From assembly GCF_000426045.1 (NCBI RefSeq), contig NZ_AUEP01000009.1, positions 1-64,000 on the forward strand: a DNA stretch of 64,000 nt, read 5' to 3'. Each line of letters starts with the position of its first letter. Within the stretch, counting starts at the first letter, position 1. Source of the DNA: Marmoricola sp. URHB0036 (GTDB lineage Bacteria; Actinomycetota; Actinomycetes; Propionibacteriales; Nocardioidaceae). Of the stretch, positions 24,228-31,944 are shown one piece after another. The notes under the pieces are model-generated. The model worked only from the letters and a program-made list of their open reading frames with translations. It made no database searches and was not told where the DNA came from. A program made the translations under genes and the position numbers.

Positions 24228-24305
24228 GCGGCCGGCGTACGTCATGAGTCGGCGTTCGTGCGTGGCTGGGTGTCGCTGCCGGCGCAGGGACTCACCGGCC
24301 GTTGA
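24228..24305 (+). pseudogene. Detached 3' end of a second P450 gene
   Basis: Bases 24228-24299 are identical over 72 positions to 22572-22643, the last coding part of the P450. The frame then reads Gly-Arg-stop, where the intact gene reads Gly-Ser-stop. It is fused back to back with the hydratase tail. Confidence 0.85.
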
Positions 24306-24333
24306 CCCTGGGCGTCCCCTCGCCACAGCTTGA

Positions 24334-24360
24334 TGTCACAGATCGGTCGTGGTCGGCGTC
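24334..24360 (+). promoter_or_regulatory. Predicted ECF41-dependent promoter
   Basis: TGTCACA (24334-24340), 16 bp, CGTC (24357-24360). This is exactly the -35/-10 arrangement I recall for group ECF41. It lies 35 bp before the carboxymuconolactone-decarboxylase gene that is coupled to an ECF41 sigma gene, so the pair should be self-activated. Confidence 0.7.
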
Positions 24361-24394
24361 TGTATGTCGTATCACGCTCTCAGAGGAGGATGAC

Positions 24395-24979
24395 ATGACC
24401 GGTATCACGAGGATCCCCGCCGCCGAGATCACTGGCTTCAAGGGCGCGCTGCTCAAGCGGTTCGCGAAGAAGACCCTCGGTCAGGTGCCGAGCTCGCTCG
24501 GTGTCTATTGGCACAACCAGAAGGTGCTGATGAGCATGGCCACTGCGGGCAGCAAGGTCCAGAAGTGGGACGCCTGCGACGAGCAGCTCAAGTCGTTCGC
24601 GCACATGGCGGTCGCCTCGCAGGTGGGCTGCAGCTGGTGCCTGGACTTCAACTACTTCGAGGCGCACAACAAGAACCTCGACATGGACAAGGCCCGCGAG
24701 GTTCCGCGGTGGCGCGAGTCGGCTGCCTTCTCCTCCCTCGAGAGGGACGTCCTCGAGTACGCCGAGGCGATGACGGTCACACCCCCGACGGTGACCGACG
24801 AGATGGTGGCGGGGCTGCGCCACCAGCTGGGCGACGCGGCGCTCGTCGAGCTCTCGGCGGTGGTCGCGTTCGCCAACTTCACCACCCGTCCCAACATCGC
24901 GATGGGCATCGAGTCCGACGGGTTCGCCGCCGCGTGCGGCCTCAAGCCGCTCGCGCAACCGTCCGCCGTAGGGTCGTGA
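24395..24979 (+). CDS. Carboxymuconolactone decarboxylase/AhpD-like protein
   Basis: The 194-residue protein starts at ATG 24395 behind AGAGGAGG. It has the AhpD-type redox motif CSWCLDF followed by FEAH, and a second half-repeat helix with FANFTTRPNIAMGI. In ECF41 loci the conserved partner is a carboxymuconolactone decarboxylase, oxidoreductase or epimerase; this is the first type. A thiol peroxidase-linked or detoxifying role is likely, not aromatic degradation. The stop overlaps the sigma gene start in GTGA. Confidence 0.9.
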   Translation: MTGITRIPAAEITGFKGALLKRFAKKTLGQVPSSLGVYWHNQKVLMSMATAGSKVQKWDACDEQLKSFAHMAVASQVGCSWCLDFNYFEAHNKNLDMDKAREVPRWRESAAFSSLERDVLEYAEAMTVTPPTVTDEMVAGLRHQLGDAALVELSAVVAFANFTTRPNIAMGIESDGFAAACGLKPLAQPSAVGS

Positions 24980-25863
24980 GCGTGTCGGACGCTCCGTTCG
25001 TCGCTCACCGCGGCCTGCTGTTCACCGTCGCCTACGAGATGCTCGGCTCAGCGGCTGATGCCGAGGACGTCCTGCAGGAGGCCTGGCTGCGGTGGGACTC
25101 GATGGGCGAGGCGGCACGCGACGAGGTCCGCGACCCACGCGCCTTCGTGGTGCGGATGGTGACGCGCAAAGCGCTCGATCGGCTGCGGGCCAACGCGCGC
25201 CGTCGCGAGGAGTACGTCGGCGAGTGGCTGCCCGAGCCGGTGCTGACCACCCCGGACGTGGCCGACGACGTCGAGCTCGCCGAGAGTGTGTCGTTCGCGA
25301 TGCTGACCGTGCTCGAGACGCTCACGCCCACAGAACGTGCGGTGTTCGTGCTGCGTGAGGTGTTCGACATGCCGTACGCCGAGATCGCCGAGGCCATCGA
25401 GAAGTCAACGGCCGCCGTACGCCAAATCGGGCACCGGGCGCGGGAGCACGTGGCCGCGCGGCGTCCGCGGATGGAGGTCAGCGCCACGGAGCAGCAGGCC
25501 GTCGTGGACCGCTTTCTCGCCGCCGTCAACGGTGGGGACCTGCAGGCACTGATGGAGGTGCTCGCTCCGGACGTCGTGCTCGTCGCCGACGGCGGCGGGG
25601 TCGCCCAGGCTGTCGTCAGACCGGTCGTCGGCGCCAAGAAGGTCGCCAACCTGCTCCGGCCGTTCCCCCGGTTCGCCCCAGCCGCCGAGATCCTGCCGAT
25701 GCTGCTCAACGGCGCGGTCGGCGCCCGGGTCATCGGGGTCGACGACGGGTACGACACCGCCCTGAGCTTCGTGGTCGAGGACGGACGGATCACCCGGATC
25801 TACGCCGTCCGTAACCCGGCCAAGCTCGGCGGGATCGACAGCGAGGCGACGCTCAGCCGCTAG
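24976..25863 (+). CDS. ECF41-type sigma factor with SnoaL-like C-terminal domain
   Basis: The 295-residue sigma factor has sigma2 (SAADAEDVLQEAWLRW), the ECF41 linker motif WLPEP (84-88), sigma4 (MPYAEIAEAIEKSTAAVRQ) and a SnoaL-like extension with the hallmark DGGG (205-208) and NPAKL (280-284, usually NPDKL). In this group the fused extension both restrains and permits activity, replacing an anti-sigma factor. GTG 24976 overlaps the previous stop; GTG 24982 is an alternative. An exact ECF41 promoter lies upstream of the pair. Confidence 0.94.
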   Translation: MSVSDAPFVAHRGLLFTVAYEMLGSAADAEDVLQEAWLRWDSMGEAARDEVRDPRAFVVRMVTRKALDRLRANARRREEYVGEWLPEPVLTTPDVADDVELAESVSFAMLTVLETLTPTERAVFVLREVFDMPYAEIAEAIEKSTAAVRQIGHRAREHVAARRPRMEVSATEQQAVVDRFLAAVNGGDLQALMEVLAPDVVLVADGGGVAQAVVRPVVGAKKVANLLRPFPRFAPAAEILPMLLNGAVGARVIGVDDGYDTALSFVVEDGRITRIYAVRNPAKLGGIDSEATLSR

Positions 25864-25868
25864 GGGGA

Positions 25869-25972
25869 CCGCACACCGGTAGGTGCGGATGGGCCTGCTC
25901 AGCTCTTCGCCGGTGAGTCGTCCGAAGCCGCGTCCTGCCGCGCTACGTAGACCTTCCACCTGGCAGGTCTAC
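25869..25972. terminator. Two hairpins after the ECF41 operon
   Basis: CCGCAC-N8-GTGCGG (25869-25888) follows the sigma stop by a few bases. GTAGACCT-N10-AGGTCTAC (25947-25972) is a perfect 8-bp stem just before the convergent hydratase stop. Neither has a clear U tract, but their position between convergent genes fits termination from both sides. Confidence 0.5.
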
Positions 25973-25991
25973 AGAGCGCTCGAACCTCTTC

Positions 25992-26738
25992 CTACTTCTT
26001 CCTGTTCAGGAAGGCCGTCATCGCCTCGCGGGCCTCGTCGGAGCCGAACAGGCGGGCGCTGAGTGCGGCCATGTCGTCGGCCTGGGAGTCGATCCGGGCG
26101 ACAAGCTCGCGGGCCAGGAGTGCCTTGGTCTCGCGCAGGCCCTGGGGGTGGGCCTTCTTCAGCTCCGTGCAGACCTCGATGACGACATCGTCGAGCTCCT
26201 CGGCGGGGACCGCGCGGGTGACCAGCCCCATCGTGGCGGCTTCCGCGGCGTCGAAGGTACGGCCGGTCAGGAAGGTCTCGGCGGCCGCCCGGCTGGTCAG
26301 CCGTGGCACGACCGTCAGGGAGATGACTGCGGGCGCGAGGGCGAGCCGGCTCTCGGTGAAGGCGAAGGTGACGTCGTCGCTGCACACCACGATGTCGCTG
26401 GCGGCGACGATGCCGAGGCCGCCGGCGCGGACCGGTCCGGCCAGTCGGGTGACCACCGGCCGGGAGTGGGTGACCAGCCGACGCTGCAGCTCGACCAGAG
26501 CCCTGGTGCCCTCGTCCATGCCGCCGTCGGCTGCTTCGCTGAGGTCGGCACCCGAGCAGAACACCCGGTCGGCCGAGCGGATGAGTACGACGCGCGCATC
26601 CTGCTCCGCCTCGGTCCGGTCGAGCGCGTCGAACAGCTCGGTCACCAAGCGTCGCGAGAGCGCGTTGCGGTTGTGCGGGGAGTCGAGAGTGATCGAGGCG
26701 ACCCCGTCGGTGAGGCCGAAGTGCACCAGCTCGGTCAT
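25992..26738 (-). CDS. Enoyl-CoA hydratase/isomerase family protein
   Basis: The 248-residue crotonase has the oxyanion-hole segments VFCSGADLSE and GPVRAGGLGIVAASDIVV. The usual second-block Glu positions are replaced (FTESRLALAPAVIS), so hydratase activity is probable but not certain; lyase or isomerase action is possible. GGAAGGAA precedes ATG 26738. It is the last gene of the AtuA-like operon, 22 bp after an acyl-CoA dehydrogenase. In acyclic terpene degradation AtuE, a related enzyme, hydrates isohexenylglutaconyl-CoA after carboxylation. A diverged copy of its 3' end lies at 24159. Confidence 0.88.
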   Translation of the reverse strand: MTELVHFGLTDGVASITLDSPHNRNALSRRLVTELFDALDRTEAEQDARVVLIRSADRVFCSGADLSEAADGGMDEGTRALVELQRRLVTHSRPVVTRLAGPVRAGGLGIVAASDIVVCSDDVTFAFTESRLALAPAVISLTVVPRLTSRAAAETFLTGRTFDAAEAATMGLVTRAVPAEELDDVVIEVCTELKKAHPQGLRETKALLARELVARIDSQADDMAALSARLFGSDEAREAMTAFLNRKK

Positions 26739-26760
26739 GCGGTTCCTTCCAGACGAGTGA

Positions 26761-27921
26761 TCAGTATGACTTCGGCAGACCCAGGGAGTGCATGCCGACG
26801 AAGTTGAGGATCATCTCCCGGCTGACCGGGGCGATCCGGCCGGCGCGGGCGGCGACGAGGAGTCCGGCCACGCCGTACTCCTGGGTGATGCCGTTGCCGC
26901 CGTGGCTCTGTACGGCGCGGTCGGCCGCGTCGCAGGCGGCCTCGGCAGCGGCGTACTTGGCCATGTTGGCCGCCTCGCCGGCGCCCATGTCGTCGCCCTC
27001 CTCGTAGAGGGCCGCTGCCTTCTGGGTCATCAGCCGGGCCAGCTCGATCTCGATCTTCGACTGCGCCAGCGGGTGTGCGATGCCCTGGTGGGAGCCGATC
27101 GGGGCGCCCCAGACCTCGCGGCCCTTGACGTAGTCCGTGGCCCGGTCGAGCGCGTAGCGGGCGAGCCCGGTCGAGAACGACGCGGCCATGATCCGCTCCG
27201 GGTTGAGGCCGGCGAAGAGCTGCACGAGGCCGCCGTCCTCGTCACCGACCAGCGCGTCGGCGGGCAGGCGCACGTCGTCGATGAACACCTGGAACTGCAG
27301 CTCGGGGCTGACGATCTCCATCGGGATCGGGGTGAAGGAGAGGCCCGGGGCGTCGGTGGGTACGACGAACAGGCACGGCTTGAGCTTGCCGGTCCTGGCG
27401 TCCTCGGTGCGCGAGACGACCAGCACGTTCTTGCTCTCGTCGACACCGGAGATGTAGATCTTCTGCCCCTTGAGCAGCCACCCGTCGCCGTCACGTCGCG
27501 CGGTGGTGGTGATGTTGTGCGAGTTGGTGCCGGCGTCGGGCTCGGTGATCGCGAACGCCATCGTCTCGGTGCCGTCGCAGATGCCCGGCAACCAGCGACG
27601 CTTCTGCTCCTCGGTGCCGTAGCGGCTGATCACGGTCCCGCAGATCGCGGGCGAGACGACCATCATCAGCAGCGGGCAGCCCTGCGCGGCCAGCTCCTCG
27701 CAGACGGCCGCGACGTCACCGATACCGCCGCCACCGCCGCCGTACTCCTCGGGGATGTTGATGCCGAGGTAGCCCGCCTTGCCGATCGCCAGCCACAGGT
27801 CCGTGGTCTTCTCGCCGGCTCGGGCCTGGCGCGTGAAGTACTCGCGACCGTACGTCGAGGCCAGCTTGGCCACCTCGCGGCGCAGGGTCTGGCGCTCCTC
27901 GGACTCGGTGAAGCTGCTCAT
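26761..27921 (-). CDS. Acyl-CoA dehydrogenase (second of operon)
   Basis: The 386-residue flavoprotein has FAD/substrate loops AFAITEPDAGTNSHNI and WLLKGQKIYISG and the C-terminal VQSHGGNGITQEYGV. It introduces a 2,3-double bond in an acyl-CoA, passing electrons to ETF. ATG 27921 overlaps the carboxylase alpha stop (ATGA). Beside a biotin carboxylase it may act as the citronellyl-CoA-dehydrogenase-like step that supplies the carboxylase, or on a later intermediate. Confidence 0.92.
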   Translation of the reverse strand: MSSFTESEERQTLRREVAKLASTYGREYFTRQARAGEKTTDLWLAIGKAGYLGINIPEEYGGGGGGIGDVAAVCEELAAQGCPLLMMVVSPAICGTVISRYGTEEQKRRWLPGICDGTETMAFAITEPDAGTNSHNITTTARRDGDGWLLKGQKIYISGVDESKNVLVVSRTEDARTGKLKPCLFVVPTDAPGLSFTPIPMEIVSPELQFQVFIDDVRLPADALVGDEDGGLVQLFAGLNPERIMAASFSTGLARYALDRATDYVKGREVWGAPIGSHQGIAHPLAQSKIEIELARLMTQKAAALYEEGDDMGAGEAANMAKYAAAEAACDAADRAVQSHGGNGITQEYGVAGLLVAARAGRIAPVSREMILNFVGMHSLGLPKSY

Positions 27922-29885
27922 GACTCTTCTCCTTCGTTGTCGCTCACCACGGCCAGGACATCTCCCGCCGCCACCTGCTGGCCCACGGCGACGAGGTCGG
28001 TGACGACTCCGCCAGTGGGCGCGTTGATCGTGTGCTGCATCTTCATCGCCTCGAGCACCAGCACCGGCTGCCCGGCGGTGACCTCGGCTCCGTCCTCGAC
28101 GGGTACGCCGATCACGGTGCCCGGCATCGGCGCGAGCAGGGATCCCTGCGCGACGACGTCGGCGGGGTCGACGAAGCGGGGTACGACGCGCAGCTGCGCG
28201 GAGCCGACCGGAGCGTCGACCGCGACCGCGTCGCCGGGGCCGATGGCGACGTGGAACCGGACCCTGATGGAGTCGACCTCGAGCACGACCTCGCTCGGCG
28301 AGGCTGACAGCACCCGCACGTCGTCCGACGTGGAGGCATAGCCGTCGCGACCGCCGTGCCACTCGACGACGTGCTCGGTGTCCCCGGCGGCGAGCACGGT
28401 GCGCTGTGGCTGGGAGACCACGTTGCGCCACCCGACAGGAACCCCCTGCTGCACCCGTCGACGCAACCGGTCTCGCTCGGCGAGCGCGATGGCCGCGGCG
28501 AACAACAGGTGCGGGTCCGGATCTCCCGGTGCGCTCGACTCGATGACCGCTGTCCGGTCGAAGAAGTCGGTGCTCACCTCGCCCGACAGGAAGGTGTCGT
28601 GCCGGAGGATCTCGACCAGCAGGTCGCGGTTGGTGACCAGGCCGTGCAGCTGTGCCTTGGCAAGGGCGTCGGCCAGCTTGCGAGCCGCCTCCTGGCGCGA
28701 CGGGGCCCAGGCGATCACCTTGGCCAGCATCGCGTCGTAGTGCGTCGAGACCTCGCTGCCCGACTCGAAGCCGGAGTCGACGCGCAGGCCGGGGCGGTTG
28801 AGCAGGTCGAACTCTCCGGAGACACCCGGGACCTCGAACCGCGTCAGCACGCCGCTCTGCGGCTGCCAGTCGTGGGCCGGGTCCTCGGCGTACAGCCGCA
28901 CCTCGACCGCGTGCCCGTAGGTCTCGCCGATCACGCGCAGGTCGAGCGGCCGTCCCTCGGCCACGGTGAGCTGCGCCTCGACCAGGTCGACGCCGTGCAC
29001 CAGCTCGGTGACGGGGTGCTCGACCTGGAGCCGGGTGTTCATCTCCAGGAAGAAGAAGCGCTCGGTCTCGGCGTCGTAGAGGAACTCGACCGTTCCCGCG
29101 CCGCGGTAGTCGATGGCGGCAGCCGCGGCTCGTGCCGCCTCGTGCAGGGCCGCACGGGTCTGGTCGGCGAGGTTGGGCGCCGGCGCCTCCTCGACCACCT
29201 TCTGGTGACGGCGCTGGATCGAGCAGTCGCGCTCACCGAGGACGAGGACGCCGTCGCGGTGGCCCAGCACCTGTACCTCGACATGGCGGCCGTGCTCGAC
29301 GTACGGCTCGATGAAGACGGTGCCGTCACCGAACGCCGACTGGGCCTCGGACTCTGCCTTGGCCACCTCGCCGGGCAGGTCGGCGAGGGTGCGTACGACG
29401 CGCATGCCGCGTCCGCCTCCGCCCGCCGATGCCTTCACCAGCAGTGGCAGGTCTTTCTCTCTCGCGGTCTCGACGCTGTGGTTGGTCAGCACCGGTACGC
29501 CGGCGGCCTCCATCAGCTTCTTCGACGCGATCTTCGAGCCCATCTGCTCGATCGACTCGGGCGCCGGTCCGACCCAGGTGATGCCGGCGGCGATGACGGC
29601 GCGCGCGAAGTCGGCGTTCTCGGAGAGGAAGCCGTAGCCGGGATGGATCGCGTCGGCGCCGGTCCTGCGGGCGGCCTCGAGCACCAGGTCGGCACGGAGG
29701 TAGGTCTCGGCCGGTGTGCTGCCGGAGAGTGCGTACGCCGCGTCGGCCTCGCGCACGAACGGCAGACCGGCATCGGCGTCGGAGTGGATCGCGACCGTCT
29801 CGATGCCGAGCCGACGGCAGGTCGCGAACACGCGCCGGGCGATCTCGCCACGGTTGGCAACGAGGAGTCTCTTGATCATCGTCAT
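27918..29885 (-). CDS. Acyl-CoA carboxylase alpha subunit (biotin carboxylase + BCCP)
   Basis: The 655-residue subunit has the biotin carboxylase start LLVANRGEIARRVF, ATP-grasp Gly-rich loop SAGGGGRGMR, FLEMNTRLQVEHPVTE, and a C-terminal biotinyl domain with EAMKMQH, biotin on Lys615. It carboxylates biotin with bicarbonate and ATP for the beta subunit coded just upstream (ATGA overlap). In this operon the acceptor is probably a methyl-branched enoyl-CoA such as geranyl- or methylcrotonyl-CoA; propionyl-CoA cannot be excluded. Confidence 0.94.
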   Translation of the reverse strand: MTMIKRLLVANRGEIARRVFATCRRLGIETVAIHSDADAGLPFVREADAAYALSGSTPAETYLRADLVLEAARRTGADAIHPGYGFLSENADFARAVIAAGITWVGPAPESIEQMGSKIASKKLMEAAGVPVLTNHSVETAREKDLPLLVKASAGGGGRGMRVVRTLADLPGEVAKAESEAQSAFGDGTVFIEPYVEHGRHVEVQVLGHRDGVLVLGERDCSIQRRHQKVVEEAPAPNLADQTRAALHEAARAAAAAIDYRGAGTVEFLYDAETERFFFLEMNTRLQVEHPVTELVHGVDLVEAQLTVAEGRPLDLRVIGETYGHAVEVRLYAEDPAHDWQPQSGVLTRFEVPGVSGEFDLLNRPGLRVDSGFESGSEVSTHYDAMLAKVIAWAPSRQEAARKLADALAKAQLHGLVTNRDLLVEILRHDTFLSGEVSTDFFDRTAVIESSAPGDPDPHLLFAAAIALAERDRLRRRVQQGVPVGWRNVVSQPQRTVLAAGDTEHVVEWHGGRDGYASTSDDVRVLSASPSEVVLEVDSIRVRFHVAIGPGDAVAVDAPVGSAQLRVVPRFVDPADVVAQGSLLAPMPGTVIGVPVEDGAEVTAGQPVLVLEAMKMQHTINAPTGGVVTDLVAVGQQVAAGDVLAVVSDNEGEES

Positions 29886-31495
29886 GTCCTGAACACCCCG
29901 AAGCGGCTGGTGCCCTCGACCTGGCGATTGGCGGTGATCACCGAGAGGCAGATGGCGAGGATGGTCCGGGTGTCGCGCGGGTCGATCACGCCGTCGTCGT
30001 ACAGCATCCCGGAGAGGAAGAACGGCAGGCTCTGCTCCTCGACACTGGCCTCGACGAACTCACGCATGCCCTTGTCGGCCTCGTCGTCGTACTCCTTGCC
30101 CTTGGCCTCGGCCGCCGCCCTTGCCACGATGCTGAGCACCCCGGCCAGCTGTGCTGGACCCATCACGGCCGACTTGGCGCTCGGCCAGGTGAACAGGAAG
30201 CGCGGGTCGAAGGCGCGGCCGTTCATGCCGTAGTTACCGGCGCCGTACGACGCCCCCATGATGATCGAGAGGTGCGGGACGGTGCTGTTGCTGACGGCGT
30301 TGATCATCTGGGCGCCGTGCTTGATGATCCCGCCCTGCTCGTACTCCTTGCCGACCATGTAGCCGGTGGTGTTGTGCAGGAAGAGGAGGGGTACGTCGAT
30401 CTGGTTGGCCAGCTGGATGAACTGGGTCGCCTTCTGCGCCTCCTCGGAGAACAGCACGCCCTGGGCGTTGGCGAGGATGCCGACCTGGTGGCCGTGCAGC
30501 TTCGCCCAACCGGTGACCAGCGAGGGACCGTAGAGCGGCTTGAACTCGTCGAACACCGCGCCGTTGTCCTCCGAGACCCCGTCGCAGATCAGCGCGATCA
30601 CCTCGCGCGGGTCGAACGGCTCCTTGAGGTCGGTGGGGATCAGGTCGAGCAGGGTCTCGACGTCGCCCGCCGGCTCGGCGAAGAGGGGCGCGCTTGCGTC
30701 ATACGAATCGTGGCCTCTAGGCCTCAATTCGTATGACGCACGGGGCTTCTGGCGGTTGAGTCGGGCCACGATCCGGCGACCGATCCGCAGGGCGTCGTAC
30801 TCGTCCACGGCGAGGTAGTCGGCGAGACCCGAGGTGCGCGCGTGCATCTCCGCGCCACCGAGCGACTCGTCGTCGGACTCCTCACCAGTGGCCATCTTCA
30901 CCAGCGGCGGGCCACCGAGGAACACCTTGGCCTGCTCCTTCACCATCACGGTGTAGTCGCTCATGCCCGGGACGTAGGCGCCGCCGGCCGTGGAGTTGCC
31001 GAAGACCAGCGCGATCGTCGGGACCTTGGCCGCCGAGGAGCGGGTGATGTCACGGAACAGCTTGCCGCCGGGGATGAAGATCTCCTTCTGCGTCGGCAGG
31101 TCCGCTCCCCCGGACTCGACGAGCGCGACCGTCGGCAGCCGGTTCTCCTCGGCGATCTGGGAGGCGCGGAAGATCTTCTTCACCGTCCACGGGTTGCTGG
31201 CGCCACCCTTCACTGACGGGTCGTTGGCGGTGATCATGCACTCGACGCCCTCGATCACGCCGATGCCGGTGACCACGCTCGCACCGACGGTGAAGTCGGA
31301 GCCCCATCCCGCCAGTGGCGACAGCTCGAGGAAGGCGCTGCCGGGGTCGATGAGCAGCTCGATCCGCTCGCGCGGCATCAGCTTGCCGCGCGCGTGGTGG
31401 CGTTCGACGTACTTCTCCCCGCCGCCCGCGACCGCCTTGGCGTGCTCGGTCTCGAGGTCGGCCAGCTTCTCCAGCATCGCTTCGCGGTTGCTCAT
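29882..31495 (-). CDS. Acyl-CoA carboxylase beta subunit (carboxyltransferase) with palindrome-encoded insert
   Basis: The 537-residue carboxyltransferase has N-half VESGGADLPTQ, GNSTAGGAYVPGMSDY and FLGGPPLV, and C-half FLHNTTGYMVGKEYE and SYGAGNYGMNGRAFDP, as in methylcrotonyl/geranyl-CoA carboxylases more than in propionyl-CoA carboxylases. The linker at about 252-267 is unusual: it is encoded by a 46-bp palindrome (30695-30740) inserted in frame. ATG 31495 overlaps the SRPBCC stop; the stop overlaps the alpha subunit start. Confidence 0.93.
   Translation of the reverse strand: MSNREAMLEKLADLETEHAKAVAGGGEKYVERHHARGKLMPRERIELLIDPGSAFLELSPLAGWGSDFTVGASVVTGIGVIEGVECMITANDPSVKGGASNPWTVKKIFRASQIAEENRLPTVALVESGGADLPTQKEIFIPGGKLFRDITRSSAAKVPTIALVFGNSTAGGAYVPGMSDYTVMVKEQAKVFLGGPPLVKMATGEESDDESLGGAEMHARTSGLADYLAVDEYDALRIGRRIVARLNRQKPRASYELRPRGHDSYDASAPLFAEPAGDVETLLDLIPTDLKEPFDPREVIALICDGVSEDNGAVFDEFKPLYGPSLVTGWAKLHGHQVGILANAQGVLFSEEAQKATQFIQLANQIDVPLLFLHNTTGYMVGKEYEQGGIIKHGAQMINAVSNSTVPHLSIIMGASYGAGNYGMNGRAFDPRFLFTWPSAKSAVMGPAQLAGVLSIVARAAAEAKGKEYDDEADKGMREFVEASVEEQSLPFFLSGMLYDDGVIDPRDTRTILAICLSVITANRQVEGTSRFGVFRT
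30695..30740. repeat. 46-bp palindromic element inside carboxyltransferase gene
   Basis: Perfect 14-bp arms TGCGTCATACGAAT (30695-30708) and its complement (30727-30740) enclose a nested GGCCT-ct-AGGCC hairpin (30712-30723). It is AT-richer than the gene around it and keeps the frame, adding about 15 residues (ASYELRPRGHDSYDA). This looks like an inserted mobile palindrome. Confidence 0.85.
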
Positions 31496-31944
31496 CGCTC
31501 GACCACCTCCTTCATCCGTTCGAGGGTGGTGCGCATGCCCTTGGCGTTGGTGCGTCCGCGCAACGGGCCGAGCAGCATCCAGTAGAGCCGCATGGGCAGC
31601 GAGGGCTCGAGGCGGAAGTACTCCGTGACGAGGGTGCCTCCGTCCTGCGGCTCGAGCCGGTAGCCCCAGTTGTTGACCTTGACGTCGTCGGTGCCGACCG
31701 CGAACTCGAAGAGCCGCTCGGGCTCACAGGCCGTGACGGTGCAGGCCGACCAGTACGTCGGACCGACTCCGTTGCGCTTCACGTGGCCCTTGAACTTCGC
31801 GCCGACGGCCGGCCCGTCGTACCCACGGCGCCAGCGGGCCTCGAAGGTCTCCGGCGAGAACTCGCCGATGCGGGTGACGTCGCTGACGAGGTCCCACACC
31901 TTCGCGGGCGGAGCCTCCATCCAGACCGAGACGTGGCCCTTCAC
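31492..31944 (-). CDS. SRPBCC-family lipid-binding-like protein
   Basis: The 150-residue protein follows the START/polyketide-cyclase-2 plan: strand VSVWMEAPPAKVWDLVSDVTRIGEFSP split by helices, then RLFEFAVG, GTLVTEYF and a long C-terminal helix. The family forms a deep hydrophobic pocket. In a fatty or isoprenoid acyl-CoA operon it may bind the substrate or a membrane form of it. GTG 31944 overlaps the dehydrogenase stop; ATGA couples it to the carboxylase. Confidence 0.82.
   Translation of the reverse strand: MKGHVSVWMEAPPAKVWDLVSDVTRIGEFSPETFEARWRRGYDGPAVGAKFKGHVKRNGVGPTYWSACTVTACEPERLFEFAVGTDDVKVNNWGYRLEPQDGGTLVTEYFRLEPSLPMRLYWMLLGPLRGRTNAKGMRTTLERMKEVVER

Noticed and set aside
24159-24305. 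Insertion-sequence or tRNA attachment site at the scar
   Set aside because: The sequence is fully explained as two gene tails; no terminal repeats, target duplication or tRNA is present.
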